A DNA stretch of 64,000 nt from Lolium rigidum (GCF_022539505.1 NC_061508.1:37132256-37196255); one strand, 5' to 3'. Positions 35,550-47,013 are shown, counted from the stretch's first letter. Translations and numbers: made by a program. Notes: generated by a model from the sequence alone, not told the origin.

Positions 35550-36284
35550 ATGGCGGAAGACACTCCGGTCAAGTACGAGGATCTGCCTGATGAGCTCAAG
35601 AAGAAGCATGACGAAATCAAGGCGGTCCTCGAAGCCGAACTCATCGGCTCTTTCCACAGAACCCGCTCCCAGGGCCAACCCGGACACTTGTTCAGCATCA
35701 ACATGGTAGAACTTGGGTACCGCCCTGGTAAGGGTAGTGATGAGGGCAGCTGCTCTCATAGCGAGAGTGAAGAAGGAGCCAACCCACGCAACCAGCTCCG
35801 ACACTGCCACCAAGTCCTGGTGATGATCAAGATGGAGGCCGATTCTAGCGATCGGACCGTATTATCCGCGCCGCCCGCTCTCCCAGTATTTGGCGTCGAC
35901 CTCACAGGGGACGGAAAGCTGGGGTATGGGTTCACCTCGGCCGATGAGCTGGAGGAAGTCGACATCGGCCATGGGGACAAGCCGCGACCAACTTTCATCA
36001 GTAAGAAGTTGGATCCACAGCTCAGGAGCCAGATGATTGCTCTGCTGAAAGAATACCCAGATTGCTTCGCTTGGGACTATACAGAGATGCCTGGGTTAGA
36101 CAGAAGCATCATCGAACATCGGCTCCCTCTTAAGAAAGGATTTCGGCCGTTCCAGCAACGAGCACGTCAGATGAGAGCCGAAATTCTGGAGGAGGTCAAG
36201 AAAGAAATCGAGAAGATGTTGGCCGCCGGGTTCATCAGGCCATGCAGGTATGCTCTGAGTGGATCTCCAGTATCGTGCCTGTAG
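35550..36284 (+). pseudogene. B: gag N-terminus fused in frame to the pre-RT region
   Basis: The ATG at 35550 starts 'MAEDTPVKYEDLPDELKKKH', the same N-terminus as gag of C at 50947. After about 45 residues the frame continues without a break into the segment that in C begins near 52760 ('FSINMV'). About 1.7 kb of gag has therefore been deleted precisely in frame. The rest ('VDLTGDGKLGYGFTSADELE', 'MIALLKEYPDCFAWDYTEMP') is the region leading into RT. No protease motif is visible. The frame is lost at about 36250. Confidence 0.8.
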
Positions 36285-36990
36285 AGAAGAAGGATGGCCG
36301 ATGGCGTGTGGCCATCGATTTCAGAGATCTCAACAGAGCCACCCCCAAGGACGAATATCCAATGCCTGTGGCAGAGACACTGATCAATGCAGCTGCTGGC
36401 CACAAGGTGTTGAGCTTCATGGATGGCAACGCCGGCTACAATCAAATCTTCATGGCTCCAGAAGACATACACAAGACCGCATTCAGAGTACCAGGGGCGG
36501 TAGGCTTGTTTGAATATGTAGTGATGACCTTTGGATTGAAGAATGCTGGTGCAACGTACCAACGAGCTATGAACTATATATTTCACGATTTGATCGGTAA
36601 GTTGGTGGAAATCTATATCGACGACGTCGTAGTCAAATCTGTTTCCATGGAGGGACACTTGGATGATTTACGGCGCGTCCTAGACCGAACTCGGAAGTTC
36701 GGACTGAGAATGAACCCGAAGAAGTGTGCCTTCGGTGTGACGGCTGGTCAGTTCCTAGGTTTCTGGTTCATGAACGAGGAATCGAAATCGGCCTGAAGAG
36801 TCAAGAGGCGGTGCGCACCATGCAGCCGCCCACCACGAAGAAGGAGCTCCAGCGTCTCATTGGCAAGATCAATTTTGTCCGACGATTCATCTCCAATCTG
36901 TCGGGACGAATCGAGCCATTTATGGCGCCGGTGAAGACCAAGTCCGACGACGAATTTCACCGGGGGAAGAACAGCAGCAGGCGTTCGATG
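36242..36990 (+). pseudogene. pol: B: reverse transcriptase
   Basis: Contains 'VEKKDGRWRVAIDFRDLNRA', 'FMDGNAGYNQIFMAPEDIHK', 'MTFGLKNAGATYQRAMNYIF' and the catalytic YIDDVVV at 36614-36634. A frame change near 36765 moves it into the connection region ('TTKKELQRLIGKINFVRRFI', 36830-36890). All catalytic residues are preserved. Confidence 0.9.
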
Positions 36991-37870
36991 AAATTAAAAG
37001 GTATCTGACGACGCCGCCTGTGCTAGTTCCGCCCCGACAAGACAAGCCGTTCTACATCTACCTATCAGTGGCTGACACGTCCATCGCCTCGGTGGTGGTG
37101 CAACTCCACGAAGGCGTCGAAAGGGTCGTTTTCTACCTCAGCAGAAGGATGTTGGACGCGGAGACGAGGTATCATGAGGTCGAAAAACTGTGCCTCTGCC
37201 TATTCTTTACCTGCACCAAGCTGCACCACATCCTTTTAACGGCAGAGATCTTCGTCATCTGCAAGTCAGATGTTGTCAAGCACATGCTGTCGGCCCCTGT
37301 GTTGAAAGGCCGGCGGGTAAGTGGATGTTTGCGTTGTCGAATTCGATCTCCGGTACCAGCCTGCGAAAGCGATCAAAGGGCAAGCGTTGGCCGATCTCAT
37401 AGCTGAGCGAATCGGTACCAATATAGCAGCACTATCCATACGTGCATGGGCTACGTTCTTCGATGGATCGGCTTGCGACGATGGTTGTGGCATCGGTATT
37501 CGCTCGTGTCGCCTCGGGGGCGAGTACTCTTTCTCCATCAGATTATCTACCCCTTGTACTAACAATGTGGCAGAGTATGAGGCAGTACGTAAGGGGATGG
37601 AATTGCTACTAGAAGCCGGGGCAGAAGCAGTAGAGCTTTTTGGAGACTCTAAGTTGGTGATTAACCAGCTCACGGATGAATACAAGTGCGAAAGTGAAAC
37701 ACTTTTCCCATATTGGATGGAATGCCGTGAGTTGATGACACAATTTCGGTACATCAACTTTAATTGGGTCCCAAGAGCCCAAAACACCGAGGCCAACAAT
37801 CTCGCACAAATGGCGTCGAGGCTATATAGACACCCTGAAGGGTCGGAAGTCCAGGTGCAATTCCTGGAAC
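36991..37870 (+). pseudogene. B: dual RNase H
   Basis: Ty3-type RNase H is at about 37020-37310 ('PFYIYLSVADTSIASVVVQL', 'SRRMLDAETRY'). A frame break near 37315 follows. The plant-type RNase H is at about 37440-37870: 'FFDGSACDDGCGIGI' holds the first Asp, 'NNVAEYEAVRKGMELLLEAG' the Glu, 'FGDSKLVINQL' the second Asp, and 'WVPRAQNTEANNLAQMAS' closes it. The pair identifies the Tat lineage. Confidence 0.88.
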
Positions 37871-39095
37871 AGGATGATTGGAGAGCCGAGATCTTCAATT
37901 ATTTAAAAGATTCGGCTCGGGGGGAACCCAAACGGATAAGATACAAAGCCATGAAGTATGTCCTCATAGGAGACGATCTGTTCTACAGGACGTTGGAAGG
38001 GTTATTACTCAAGTGCCTGGGACCAGCTGAGTCTAATCGGCTCTTACATGAGGTGCACGAAGGCGCCCGTGGAACTCATCGGTCGGCTCACAAGATGAAG
38101 TGGCTAGTCGGGCGCTCGGGGTTTTATTGGCCCACCATGCTTGAGGACTGCTTCAATTACTATAAGGGGTGCCAAGCATGCCGGATGTTTGGGAAGATTC
38201 GGATGGTGCCAAGCATCGGCGATGAACCCTATCATCAAGCCTTGGCCGTTCCGGGGTGGGGCATGGATATGATCGGCAAAATCCATCCGGCGTCGAGTAA
38301 AAAACATGAGTGGATTTTGGCCATCACAGACTACTTCACCAAGTGGGTGGAAGCCGTCCCTATGAAGAAGGTGAAGTCAGAAGATGTGATTCAGTTTGTG
38401 AAAGAACACGTGATTCATAGGTTCGGGATTCCCCAAACTATCACGACCGATGGAGGTTCGGTCTTTGTTTCTAAAGAATTCAGGAAATGCTGAAAGGCTA
38501 ATGGGCAAGCTGAAGCGTCCAACCAGAGTTTAATCAAGCTGATCAAGAGAAAGATTGATGAGAACCCTAGGGATTGGCACGAGAAGTTATCAGAAGCATT
38601 ATGGGCCTACCGCATGTCGTGCCATGGAGCTATAAAGACTTCGCCGTACCGGCTTGTCTATGGACGGAAGCCGTATTACCTTGGGAAATTACGGCTGGAT
38701 CAAGACGTGTCACGTTTCAGAATGATCCGACGAGCGGAAGAATATGCAGCTTTGATGAGTGACACTATTGAGGACGCATATGAGAACTTAGGCTTTGGTC
38801 ATTGGAGAAGATTAAGGAGAACAAAGCCAGGGTAGCTCATGCCTACAATAAGAAGGTTAGACCAAAGGAGTTTCAAGTTGGTGATCTGGTATGGGAAGCT
38901 GTGTTGCCGTTAGGAACCAGAGACAAGGCATATGGCAAGTGGTCTCCTAATTGGCACGGTCCGTACAAAGTCGTCCAGGCCTTGAAAGGTAATGCATATA
39001 TGTTGGAAGAGTTGGACGGACAGAAGTTCCCAGTAGCCGTCAATGGTCAACACCTCAAGAAGTATTTCCCAAGCATGTGGGATGATGGGCAGTAA
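37871..39095 (+). pseudogene. B: integrase
   Basis: The HHCC finger lies at about 38040-38185 ('HEVHEGARGTHRSAHKM' ... 'CQACRMFG'). The core has 'GMDMIGKIHPASS' and 'DYFTKWVEAV' with the first Asp, and 'TITTDGGSVF' with the second. Compared with C, about 50 bp are missing at 38492 just before 'ANGQAEASN', which causes a stop and frameshift ahead of the catalytic Glu. The C-terminal domain is open at 38802-39095 ('FQVGDLVWEAVLPLG', 'WHGPYKVV') and ends with TAA at 39093. Confidence 0.88.
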
Positions 39096-39103
39096 GGTAT
39101 GGA

Positions 39104-39545
39104 GGCCGATTTTGAATCGGCCGATAAAAAAAATCAAAAAAAATTCTGAGCACAGCCGATGCAGCAGTCATCGACTTAAGGATATAAAAGCCGATGCATG
39201 GCCATCGACTCAAGAGGTATACATGGACGTGCAAATCAGGTTAGGGAAGGAGCTGATCTGACCTGCAAGAAGTGGATTGAAGAGGCTCGGGGGGCAGCTC
39301 GCCCTAAAATATCTTTGTTTCGGAGAGCCGATTTCGTTGGAATCGGCTAGTTGGAATCGGCTAGTTCCAAGCTGATTCAGCGACAGTTCCAGGGCCCTTG
39401 TAAAGACACCTGCTCACGGCTAAACCCACGGCTTACTGCGAGTGGCGGCATTATTATCATCGGTCATACCGGCTAATCTGGGGAGGTGACTGAATTGACC
39501 CGTTTCGCAGATTTATCGTGAGAGACCGATGCGTTGCCATCGGTC
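39104..39545 (+). repeat. B: hairpin cluster with GCCGAT/ATCGGC arms downstream of pol
   Basis: Inverted repeats include GGCCGATT-TTG-AATCGGCC (about 39104-39122), AGCCGATGCAGCAGTCATCG (39154), AGCCGATGCATGGCCATCG (39189), AGCCGATTTCGTTGGAATCG (about 39329), and GACCGATG-CGTTGC-CATCGGTC (39524-39545). Element C has the same series. No coding signal. Confidence 0.8.
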
Positions 39546-39735
39546 ATTGGACGTTGATTGGGCTAACGGTCGACAAAGTCAGATGAGGAAGAATCAGCTG
39601 AATCGAGCACACAGGACATCGGCAAAATCAAAAGAAGTTTTCATTGATAATAAAATTTCTTACAAGGAGAAGCCGATTGTTCAACAAGAGGGAACGGATT
39701 ACTACCTACCAGCTCTATGCTAGTGAATCCCTACT

Positions 39736-40270
39736 CTAAGGGCTATTTCTGTCTTTGCCGTCACTAAGGTGGCTGTCGCCGTTGCTGTCGGCGGCGAGTT
39801 CCTCGTGGCTGCTACTGTGACCTTCAGCAGAGGCCTCTTCCTCGTCATCATCATCGTCCTCGTCTGACCAAGCCCAGCCCCGGATACGCTTTGGTGGTGG
39901 TTCGTCGGAGGAGGTGTACATCCTCCTGTTCCTTCTTCAAGTCGGAGGAGGCGTCTTCTTCTTCGTCGTCCTCTTCTGCTTTGGTGACGGAGGTGAATTT
40001 ACCCCGGAAGGGAGGGTCGTCGTTGTCGCTCTCCGCCTCCAGTACTCCGTCGACCAGGTACCTGAGGTCATCTTCTCCATCGGTTAGGGGCATGGCCCCA
40101 TCTGACCAGACAAGGTCTTCACCCTCCGGCACGTAGTCGAAGTCCCACTCCCGCCTGTCCCAATGCTTGGGAGCCCGGCGGTTGTACGTCTCCATCTGGT
40201 TGTGCTCTGGAATCAATTCGCCTGAGGAAAAGGATTGGAGAGAGGCGGAAGAGAAGGAAGAAGATGACAT
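39736..40270 (-). pseudogene. B: antisense acidic Ser/Asp/Glu-rich ORF
   Basis: Minus-strand ATG at 40270 starts 'MSSSSFSSASLQSFSSGEL', then Trp-containing acidic segments ('SDGEDDLRYLVDGVLEAES'). One frame change near 39910 leads into the C-terminal part ('PPPKRIRGWAWSDEDDDDDE', stop 39736). The homologous ORF in C has the same order. Upstream, TATTTAT (about 40357-40349, minus strand) resembles a TATA box. No known family recognised; strong acidity and Ser content suggest a nuclear or disordered protein. Confidence 0.65.
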
Positions 40271-40348
40271 GGCTGGAGAAGAAGAGGGTTTTGGGTGCTG
40301 ATATCTAGAACAGAAGAAGGGGATGAAGAGAGCTAATCGGTCGGCACG

Positions 40349-40357
40349 GATAAATAA
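40349..40357 (-). promoter_or_regulatory. TATA-like box of the B antisense ORF
   Basis: ATTATTTAT on the minus strand lies about 80 bp upstream of the ORF start. A TTTATTTAA box is at the matching place in C (about 63935-63925). Confidence 0.4.
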
Positions 40358-40540
40358 TGAGAAATCTGGTGGGAATTTAATGCTATTGCAGTTTCCAAGG
40401 AGGTGATGCTAAAGCTGTCAAATTGTGCAGAGAAGCTGAAAGGACAGGGCATCATGATGAAGAATATTGCGGCAGTTCTGCTCTGCAACGACATGACCCT
40501 TCGAAGAAAAAAAAACAGAGTGGTTTTGGAATTATCATTG

Positions 40541-40559
40541 CCAAAACCAGGGGGGCATG
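40541..40559 (+). promoter_or_regulatory. Polypurine tract of B
   Basis: CAAAACCAGGGGGGCATG directly precedes the 3' LTR, the expected place for the plus-strand primer. Confidence 0.75.
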
Positions 40560-41729
40560 TGTTATCACCAGAATTTGACCAAGTCAGAGGTGGGCCGTGA
40601 TCAAGATGGACGTGAAGAATATATATGTAGAAGAAATACGTGAGTCGGCCTTTTATACCAAGTTGGGCTTGTTTGCCCATGTATCTGTAACATATTAGAT
40701 CGCATCTTAGTTTAGAAGTTAGAATCTTACTCGTGCACGGTTTGGTGCACGCCCACGTTAGAAAGTCCGCTGGACTATAAATATGTATCTAGGGTTTATG
40801 GAATAAACAACAACCAACGTTCAACCACAAACAAATCTCGGCGCATCGCCAACTCCTTCGTCTCGAGGGTTTCTACCGGTAAGCATCATGCTGCCTAGAT
40901 CGCATCTTGCGATCTAGGCAAGCACAAGCCTGCCCACGTTGTTCATGCGTTGCTCGTACCGAAGCCTTTTTGATGGCGAGCAACGTAGTTATCTTAGACA
41001 TGTTAGGGTTAGCATTGTTCTTCATATTACATGCTTTCGTAGTGCAACCCTTGCATGTCTAGCCGCCCTTACACCTATCTTAGGTGTAGGGGCGGCACCC
41101 GCTTGATCATAGTTTAGTAGATCTGATCCGTTACGGTTGCTCCTTGTTTCATCAAGGATTAGTTTAACATCCGCAATAGTTAGGCCTTACAAAGGGTTGG
41201 AGGATCCAGCGGCGTGTAGGGTGGCGTTTGCTAGCCCTAGAAAGGATGTTCCGAGGATCAACCTCGTGTTGGTTTTTAGGCCCTGTCTAGGATCGGCTTA
41301 CGGTCACCGTGCGCGAGCGCGAGGCCCAATCGTGAGTAGGATGATCCGATTATGCGGTGAAAACCCTAAATCGTCGTGGATCTCATTACCTTTACCTTGA
41401 TCAAGCAGGACCACCATATATTCGGACACCCCATCCGGATCATGGGTGGATCGGCTCTTCGAGCCGATTCACGGAGATAACTCGAGAGCCGATCGAGGCT
41501 CGTATTTAACGTTTACGTGTGTGCCCTGCAGGAAACTAAGCGAGGCATCATCCACACCTTCCCGACCAGGTATAGGTCAGGTGGCACGCCCTTGTGATAA
41601 ACATCGGACGTGCGACCAGGAGGCTTTGCGGGCCGTCGTCTGAGGGACTGGGGCCAGCCGCAGCCCTAGTTGTTCCCGGCTCTACCGTGTTGCCCGTCTC
41701 TGCCCGCCAGGGGGTTTCTGACGTCAACA
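40560..41729 (+). repeat. 3' LTR of B
   Basis: 1170 bp, nearly identical to the 5' copy; ends CGTCAACA before the GTCAC duplication. Confidence 0.93.
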
Positions 41730-41985
41730 GTCACACAACTTAGTATTTTCAGGAGTGGCCATTTTAACAGTAGTAAATAAAGCAAACTAGATAAAGTAAA
41801 TGCAAGTAACTAATTTTTTGTGTTTTTGATATAGAGTGCAAGACAGTAAATAAAGTAAAGCTAGAAACTAATTTTTTTGTGTTTTGATATAATGCAGCAA
41901 ACAAAGTAGTAAATAAAATAAAGCAAGACAAAAACAAAGTAAAGAGATTGGATTGTGGAGACTCCCCTGGCAGCGTGTCTTGATC

Positions 41986-42003
41986 TCCCCGGCAACGGCG
42001 CCA
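41986..42003 (-). promoter_or_regulatory. Primer-binding site of A (tRNA-Asp)
   Basis: On the minus strand TGGCGCCGTTGCCGGGGA follows the 5' LTR after ten bases. It is complementary to the 3' end of plant tRNA-Asp including CCA, as in Athila elements. Confidence 0.85.
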
Positions 42004-42013
42004 GAAATTCGCT

Positions 42014-43610
42014 TGATGCGTGTAGTTGACACGTCCGTTGGGAACCCCAAGAGGAAGGTGTGATGCGCACAGCGGCAAGTTTCCCTCAGTAAGAAACCAA
42101 GGTTTAATCGAACCAGTAGGAGTCAAGAAGCACGTTGAAGGTTGATGGCCGCGGGATGTAGTGCGGCGCAACACCAGAGATTCCCAGCGCCAACGTGGAA
42201 CCTGCACAACACAACCAAAGTACTTTGCCCCAACGAAACAGTGAGGTTGTCAATCTCACCGGCTTGCTGTAACAAAGGATTAACCGTATTGTGTGGAAGA
42301 TGATTGTTTGCGAAAAACGATAGAAACAAGTATTGCAGTAGATTGTATGTGATGTAAAGAATAGGACCGGGGTCCACAGTTCACTAGAGGTGTCTCTCCC
42401 ATAAGATAAAAGCATGTTGGGTGAACAAATTACAGTCGGGCAATTGACAAATAGAGAGGGCATAACAATGCACATACATGACATGATAAATATAGTGAGA
42501 TTTAATTGGGCATTACGACAAAGTACATAGACCGCTATCCAAGCATGCATCTATGCCTAAAAAGTCCACCTTCAGAGTTATCATCCGAACCCCTTCCAGT
42601 ATTAAGTTGCAAAACAACGGACAATTGCATTAAGTATGGTGCGTAATGTAATCAATAACTACATCCTTAGACATAGCATCAATGTTTTATCCCTAGTGGC
42701 AACAAGCACATCCACAACCTTAGAACTTTCCGTCACCGTCCCGCATTTAATGGAGGCATGAACCCACTATCGAGCATAAATACTCCCTCTTGGAGTTAAG
42801 AGCAAAAACTTGGCCAGAGCCTCTACTAATAACGGAGAGCATGCAAGATCATAAACAACACATAGGTAATAACTTGATAATTAACATAACATAGTATTCT
42901 CTATCCATCGGATCCCGACAAACACAACATATAGTATTACGGATAGATGATCTTGATCATGTTAGGCAGCTCACAAGATCCAACAATGAAGCACAATGAG
43001 GAGAAGACAACCATCTAGCTACTGCTATGGACCCATAGTCCAGGGGTGAACTACTCACTCATCACTCCGGAGGCGACCATGGCGGTGAAGAGTCCTCCGG
43101 GAGATGAATCCCCTCTCCGGCAGGGTGCCGGAGGAGATCTCCGGAATCCCCCGAGATGGGATTGGCGGCGGCGGCGTCTCGGTAGGTTTTCCGTATCGTG
43201 GCTCTCGCTACTGGGGGTTTCACGATGGAGGCTATTTGTAGGCGGAAGGGCAGGTAAAGAGGCGGCACGAGGGGCCCACACCATAGGTCGGCGCGGCGAG
43301 GGCCTAGGCCGCGCCGCCCTGGTGTCTGGCCACCTCGTGGCCCCACTTCGACTCTCCTTCGGTCTTCTGGAAGCTTCGTGGCAAAATAGGACCCTGGGCG
43401 TTGATTTCGTCCAATTCCGAGAATATTTCGTTACTAGGATTTCTGAAACCAAAAACAGCAGAAAACAGACAATCGGCTCTTCGGCATCTCGTTAATAGGT
43501 TAGTCCCAGAAAATGCACGAATATGACATAAAGTGTGCATAAAACATGTAGATATCATCAATAATGTGGCATGGAACATAAGAAATTATCGATACGTCGG
43601 AGACGTATCA
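42014..43610 (-). repeat. 5' LTR of A
   Basis: Same termini as the 3' copy. It is followed by ATGAA and then the resumed LTR of F. Confidence 0.93.
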
Positions 43611-45016
43611 ATGAACACCATTAATTGTGTAGGGCTACAAGAGCACCTCAATGCCGGAGTTAACAAGCTCCACAACATTCGATGTTCATATTTAAATAAC
43701 CTTAGAGTGCATGATAGACCAACGCAATTATACCGAGTACTAACATAGCATGCACACTTGTCACCATCAAGCTATGAAAGGGGGAATAGATCACATCAAT
43801 ACCATCATAGTAATAGTTAACTTCATAATCTACAAGAGATCACAATCATAAACTACACCAAGTACTACATGATGCACACACTTGTCACCATTACATCATG
43901 GAGGAGGAATAGACTACTTTAATAACATCACTAGAGTAGCACATAGATTAATAGTGATATAAAGCACATTGCAATCATAAAGGAATATAAATAAGCACTT
44001 CACTATGCTATTCTGAATTACTCTCTCGGCAAGATAACGAACACTAATTCATCATGTAGGCAAACCTTAAAGATGTATTCCCAAGTACTAATAAACACCC
44101 CACGCCGTCACTCGTGAGCATTCATAGGAGGTACTAACACACCACAATTTCATAGAGACATCCAACTCAAATCATAACTCGGTGAATAAGTATTCTGTGA
44201 AATATAGCCTAAGAGACCCACACGGTGCACACACTGTCACCTTTACACATGTGGGACAAGGAGTCTCCGGAGATCACATAAGTAAAATCCACTTGAATAG
44301 CATAACGACATCTAGATTACAAGCTCATCATATAGATCTCAATCATGTAAGGCAGCTCATGAGATCATTGTATTGAAGTACATGGGAGAGAGAGATTAAC
44401 CACATAGCTACCGGTACAGCTCTTAGCCTCGATGGAGAACTACTCCCTCCTCATGGGAGACAGCAGCGTCGATGAAGATGCGGTGGTGTCGATGGAGATG
44501 CCTTCCGGGGGCACTTCCCCGTCCCGGCGGTGTGCCGGAACAGAGACTCCTATCCCCCAGATCTTGGCTTCGCGATGGCGGCAGCTCTGGAAGGTTTCTC
44601 GTACCGTGGCTTTTCCGTATCGAAGATTTAGGTCAGGGGGCTTCTTATAGGCGAAGAGGTGGAGTCGGAAGGGTTACGGGGCAGCCACAATAGGGGGGCG
44701 CGCCTGGCTCCTTAGCCGCGCCGCCCACACGTGTGGGGCCACCAGTGCTCCCCTCTGGTGCCTCTTGGGTGTTCTGGAAGCTTCGTGGAATTATAAGATG
44801 CTGGGCGTTGATTTCGTCCAATTCCGAGAATATTTCCTTACTAGGATTTCTGAAACCAAAAACAGCAGAAAACAGGAACTGGCACTTCGGCATCTTGTCA
44901 ATAGGTTAGTTCCGGAAAACGCATAATAATGACATATAATGTGTATAAAACATGTGAGTATCATCATAAAAGTAGCATGGAACATAAGAAATTATATATA
45001 CGTTTGAGACGTATCA

Positions 45017-46246
45017 AGCATCCCCAAGCTTAGTTCCTACTCGCCCTCGAGTAGGTAAACGATAACAAGAATAATTTCTTAGGTGACATGCTATCATAAT
45101 CTTGATCAATACTATTGTAAAGCATATGAGATGAATGCAGCGATTCGAAGCAATGGTGAAGATAATGAGTAAACAAATGAATCATATAGCAAAGACTTTT
45201 CATGAATAATACTTTCAAGACAAGCATCAATAAGACTTGCATAAGAGTTACTCATGAAGCAATAAATTCTTAGTAGAAAGAATTGAAGCAACATAAAGGA
45301 AGATATAAGTTTCAGCAGTTGCTTTCAACTTGTAACATGTATATCTCATGGATAATTATCAACACAAAGCAATATAACAAGTGCAATAAGTAAACATGTA
45401 AGAATCAATGCACACAGTTGACACAAGTGTTTGCTTCTAAGATAGAAGGAAGTAGGTAAACTGACTCAACAATAAAGTAAAAGATTGGCCCTTCGCAGAG
45501 GGAAGCATGGATTACTATTTTTGTGCTAGAGCTTTTTATTTTGAAAACATGAAACAATTTTGTCAACGGTAGTAATAAATCACATGTGTTATGTATAAGA
45601 TATCATATAAGTTGCAAGCCTCATGCATAATATACCAATAGTGCTCGCACCTTGTCCTAATTAGCTTGGATTAACATGGATTATCATTGCATAGCATATG
45701 TTTCAACCAAGTGTCACAACGGGGTACCTCTATGCCGCCTGTACAAAGGTCTAAGGAGAAAGTTCGCATTGGATTTCTCGCTTTTCATTATTCTCAACTT
45801 AGACATCCATACCGGGACAACATAGACAACAGATAATGGACTCCTCTTTAATGCATAAGCAATCAACAACAGATAAAATTCTCATAAGAGATTGAGGATT
45901 AATTGTCCAAACTGAAACTTCCACCATGATTCATGGCTTTAGTTAGCGGCCCAATGTTCTTCTCTAACAATATGCATACTCAAACCATTTGATCATGAAA
46001 ATCGCCCTTACTTCATACAAGACGAACATGCATAGCAACTCACATGATATTCAACAAAGGTGTAATAGTTGGTGGCGTCCCCAGAAATATGGTTACCGCT
46101 CAACAAGCAACTTATAAGAAATAAGATACATAGCTACATATTCTTCACCACAATAGTTTTTAAGGCTATTTTTCCATGAGTTATATATTGCAAAGGCAAA
46201 GAATAGAATTTTTAAAGGTAGCACTCAAGTAATTTACTTTGGAATG
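45017..46246 (-). mobile_element. Internal 3' region of element F
   Basis: Starts with the polypurine copy GCATCCCCAAGCTTAG at 45018 and aligns with A 29682-30900 over its length ('GATAACAA..ATAATTTCTKA', then 'GTATATCTCATGGATAATT' and so on). Non-coding. It is interrupted at 46246 by element E, with GAATG (46242-46246) as the probable left target duplication. The rest of F lies beyond the window. Confidence 0.8.
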
Positions 46247-47013
46247 TGATACGCGTACAACACGCGCCCGTTGGGAACCCCAAGAGGAAGGTGTGATGCG
46301 TACAGCGGCAAGTTTTCCCTCAAAAAGAAACCAAGGTTTATCGAACCAGGAGGAGCCAAGAAGCACGTTGAAGGTTGATGGCAGCGGGATGTAGTGCGGC
46401 GCAACACCGGGGATTCACGGCGTCAACGTGGAACCTGCACAACACAACCAAAGTACTTTGCCCCAACGAAACGAGTGAGGTTGTCAATCTCACCGGCTTG
46501 CTGTAACAAAGGATTAGATGTATAGTGTGGATGATGATTGTTTGCAGAAAACGAGTAGAACAAGTATTGCGAGTAGATTGTATTCAATGTAAAAGAATGG
46601 ACCGGGGTCCACAGTTCACTAGAGGTGTCTCTCCCATAAGATAAATAGCATGTTGGGTGAACAAATTACGGTCGGGCAATTGACAAATAGAGAGGGCATG
46701 ACCATGCACATACATGATATGATGAGTATTGTGAGATTTAATTGGGCATTACGACAAAGTACATAGACCGCTATCCAAGCATGCATCTATGCCTAAAAAG
46801 TCCACCTTCAGGTTATCATCCGAACCCCTTCCGGTATTAAGTTGCAAACAACAGACAATTGCATTAAGTATGGTGCGTAATGTAATCAATAACTACATCC
46901 TCGGACATAGCATCAATGTTTTATCCCTAGTGGCAACAGCACATCCACAACCTTAGAACTTTCTGTCACTGTCCCAGATTTAATGGAGGTATGAACCCAC
47001 TATCGAGCATAAA
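46247..47013 (-). repeat. Truncated 3' LTR of E
   Basis: Aligns with the first half of LTR A up to 'GAGCATAAATA', then switches to internal sequence equivalent to A 31566 ('AATATGCAGGGGTG'). The shared AATA at 47012-47015 suggests deletion by microhomology, removing the LTR start and polypurine tract. Confidence 0.85.

Larger units (their letters stand above)
34319..41729 (+). mobile_element. Element B: Tat-type gypsy element inserted in gag of A
   Basis: LTRs 34319-35489 and 40560-41729 (TGTTATCACC...CGTCAACA) are flanked by identical GTCAC (34314-34318, 41730-41734). Internal order: truncated gag joined to pol, RT, Ty3-type RNase H, plant-type RNase H, integrase, hairpin region, antisense acidic ORF, polypurine tract. 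The two LTRs differ at only scattered sites and small indels, so this is a young insertion. Frameshifts and deletions make it defective. Confidence 0.93.
33256..41762 (-). pseudogene. gag: A: gag gene, split by element B
   Basis: The start ATG is at 41762-41760 and encodes 'MATPENTKLCD' up to the B insertion at 41729/34319. It resumes as 'FTTTNNNDFL' at about 34318. The capsid domain includes 'LKLFPFSLRGRAKDWLLSL' near 34035-34100 and 'GGTFMSITLGEATKLLDNM' near 33740-33780, followed by an Asn-rich, low-complexity region (33540-33380). At least three frame changes (about 34170, 34030, 33645) plus B inactivate it. Confidence 0.82.
28090..43610 (-). mobile_element. Element A: complete non-autonomous Athila-type retrotransposon with nested B
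   Basis: Two LTRs of 1592 and 1597 bp (28090-29681, 42014-43610) are flanked by the identical 5-bp duplication ATGAA (28085-28089, 43611-43615). A tRNA-Asp primer-binding site (42003-41986) and a polypurine tract (29682-29697) show minus-strand orientation. The internal region, after removing B, encodes only gag and a retropepsin-like domain. No RT, RNase H or integrase is seen. It must have been mobilised by a related autonomous element. The LTR copies are highly similar, so insertion is fairly recent. Confidence 0.92.
27607..45016 (-). repeat. 3' LTR of element F (Athila-type), split by element A
   Basis: On the plus strand the LTR begins TGATGTCTACGCACGC at 27607, runs to 28089, is interrupted by A (28090-43610 plus one ATGAA), resumes at 43616 and ends GAGACGTATCA at 45016. 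The LTR itself is about 1.88 kb. Its low-coordinate third aligns with solo LTR G in reverse orientation, and both halves of the split LTR continue the same alignment. A polypurine-like GCATCCCCAAGCTTAG follows at 45018, which places the element on the minus strand. Confidence 0.85.
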
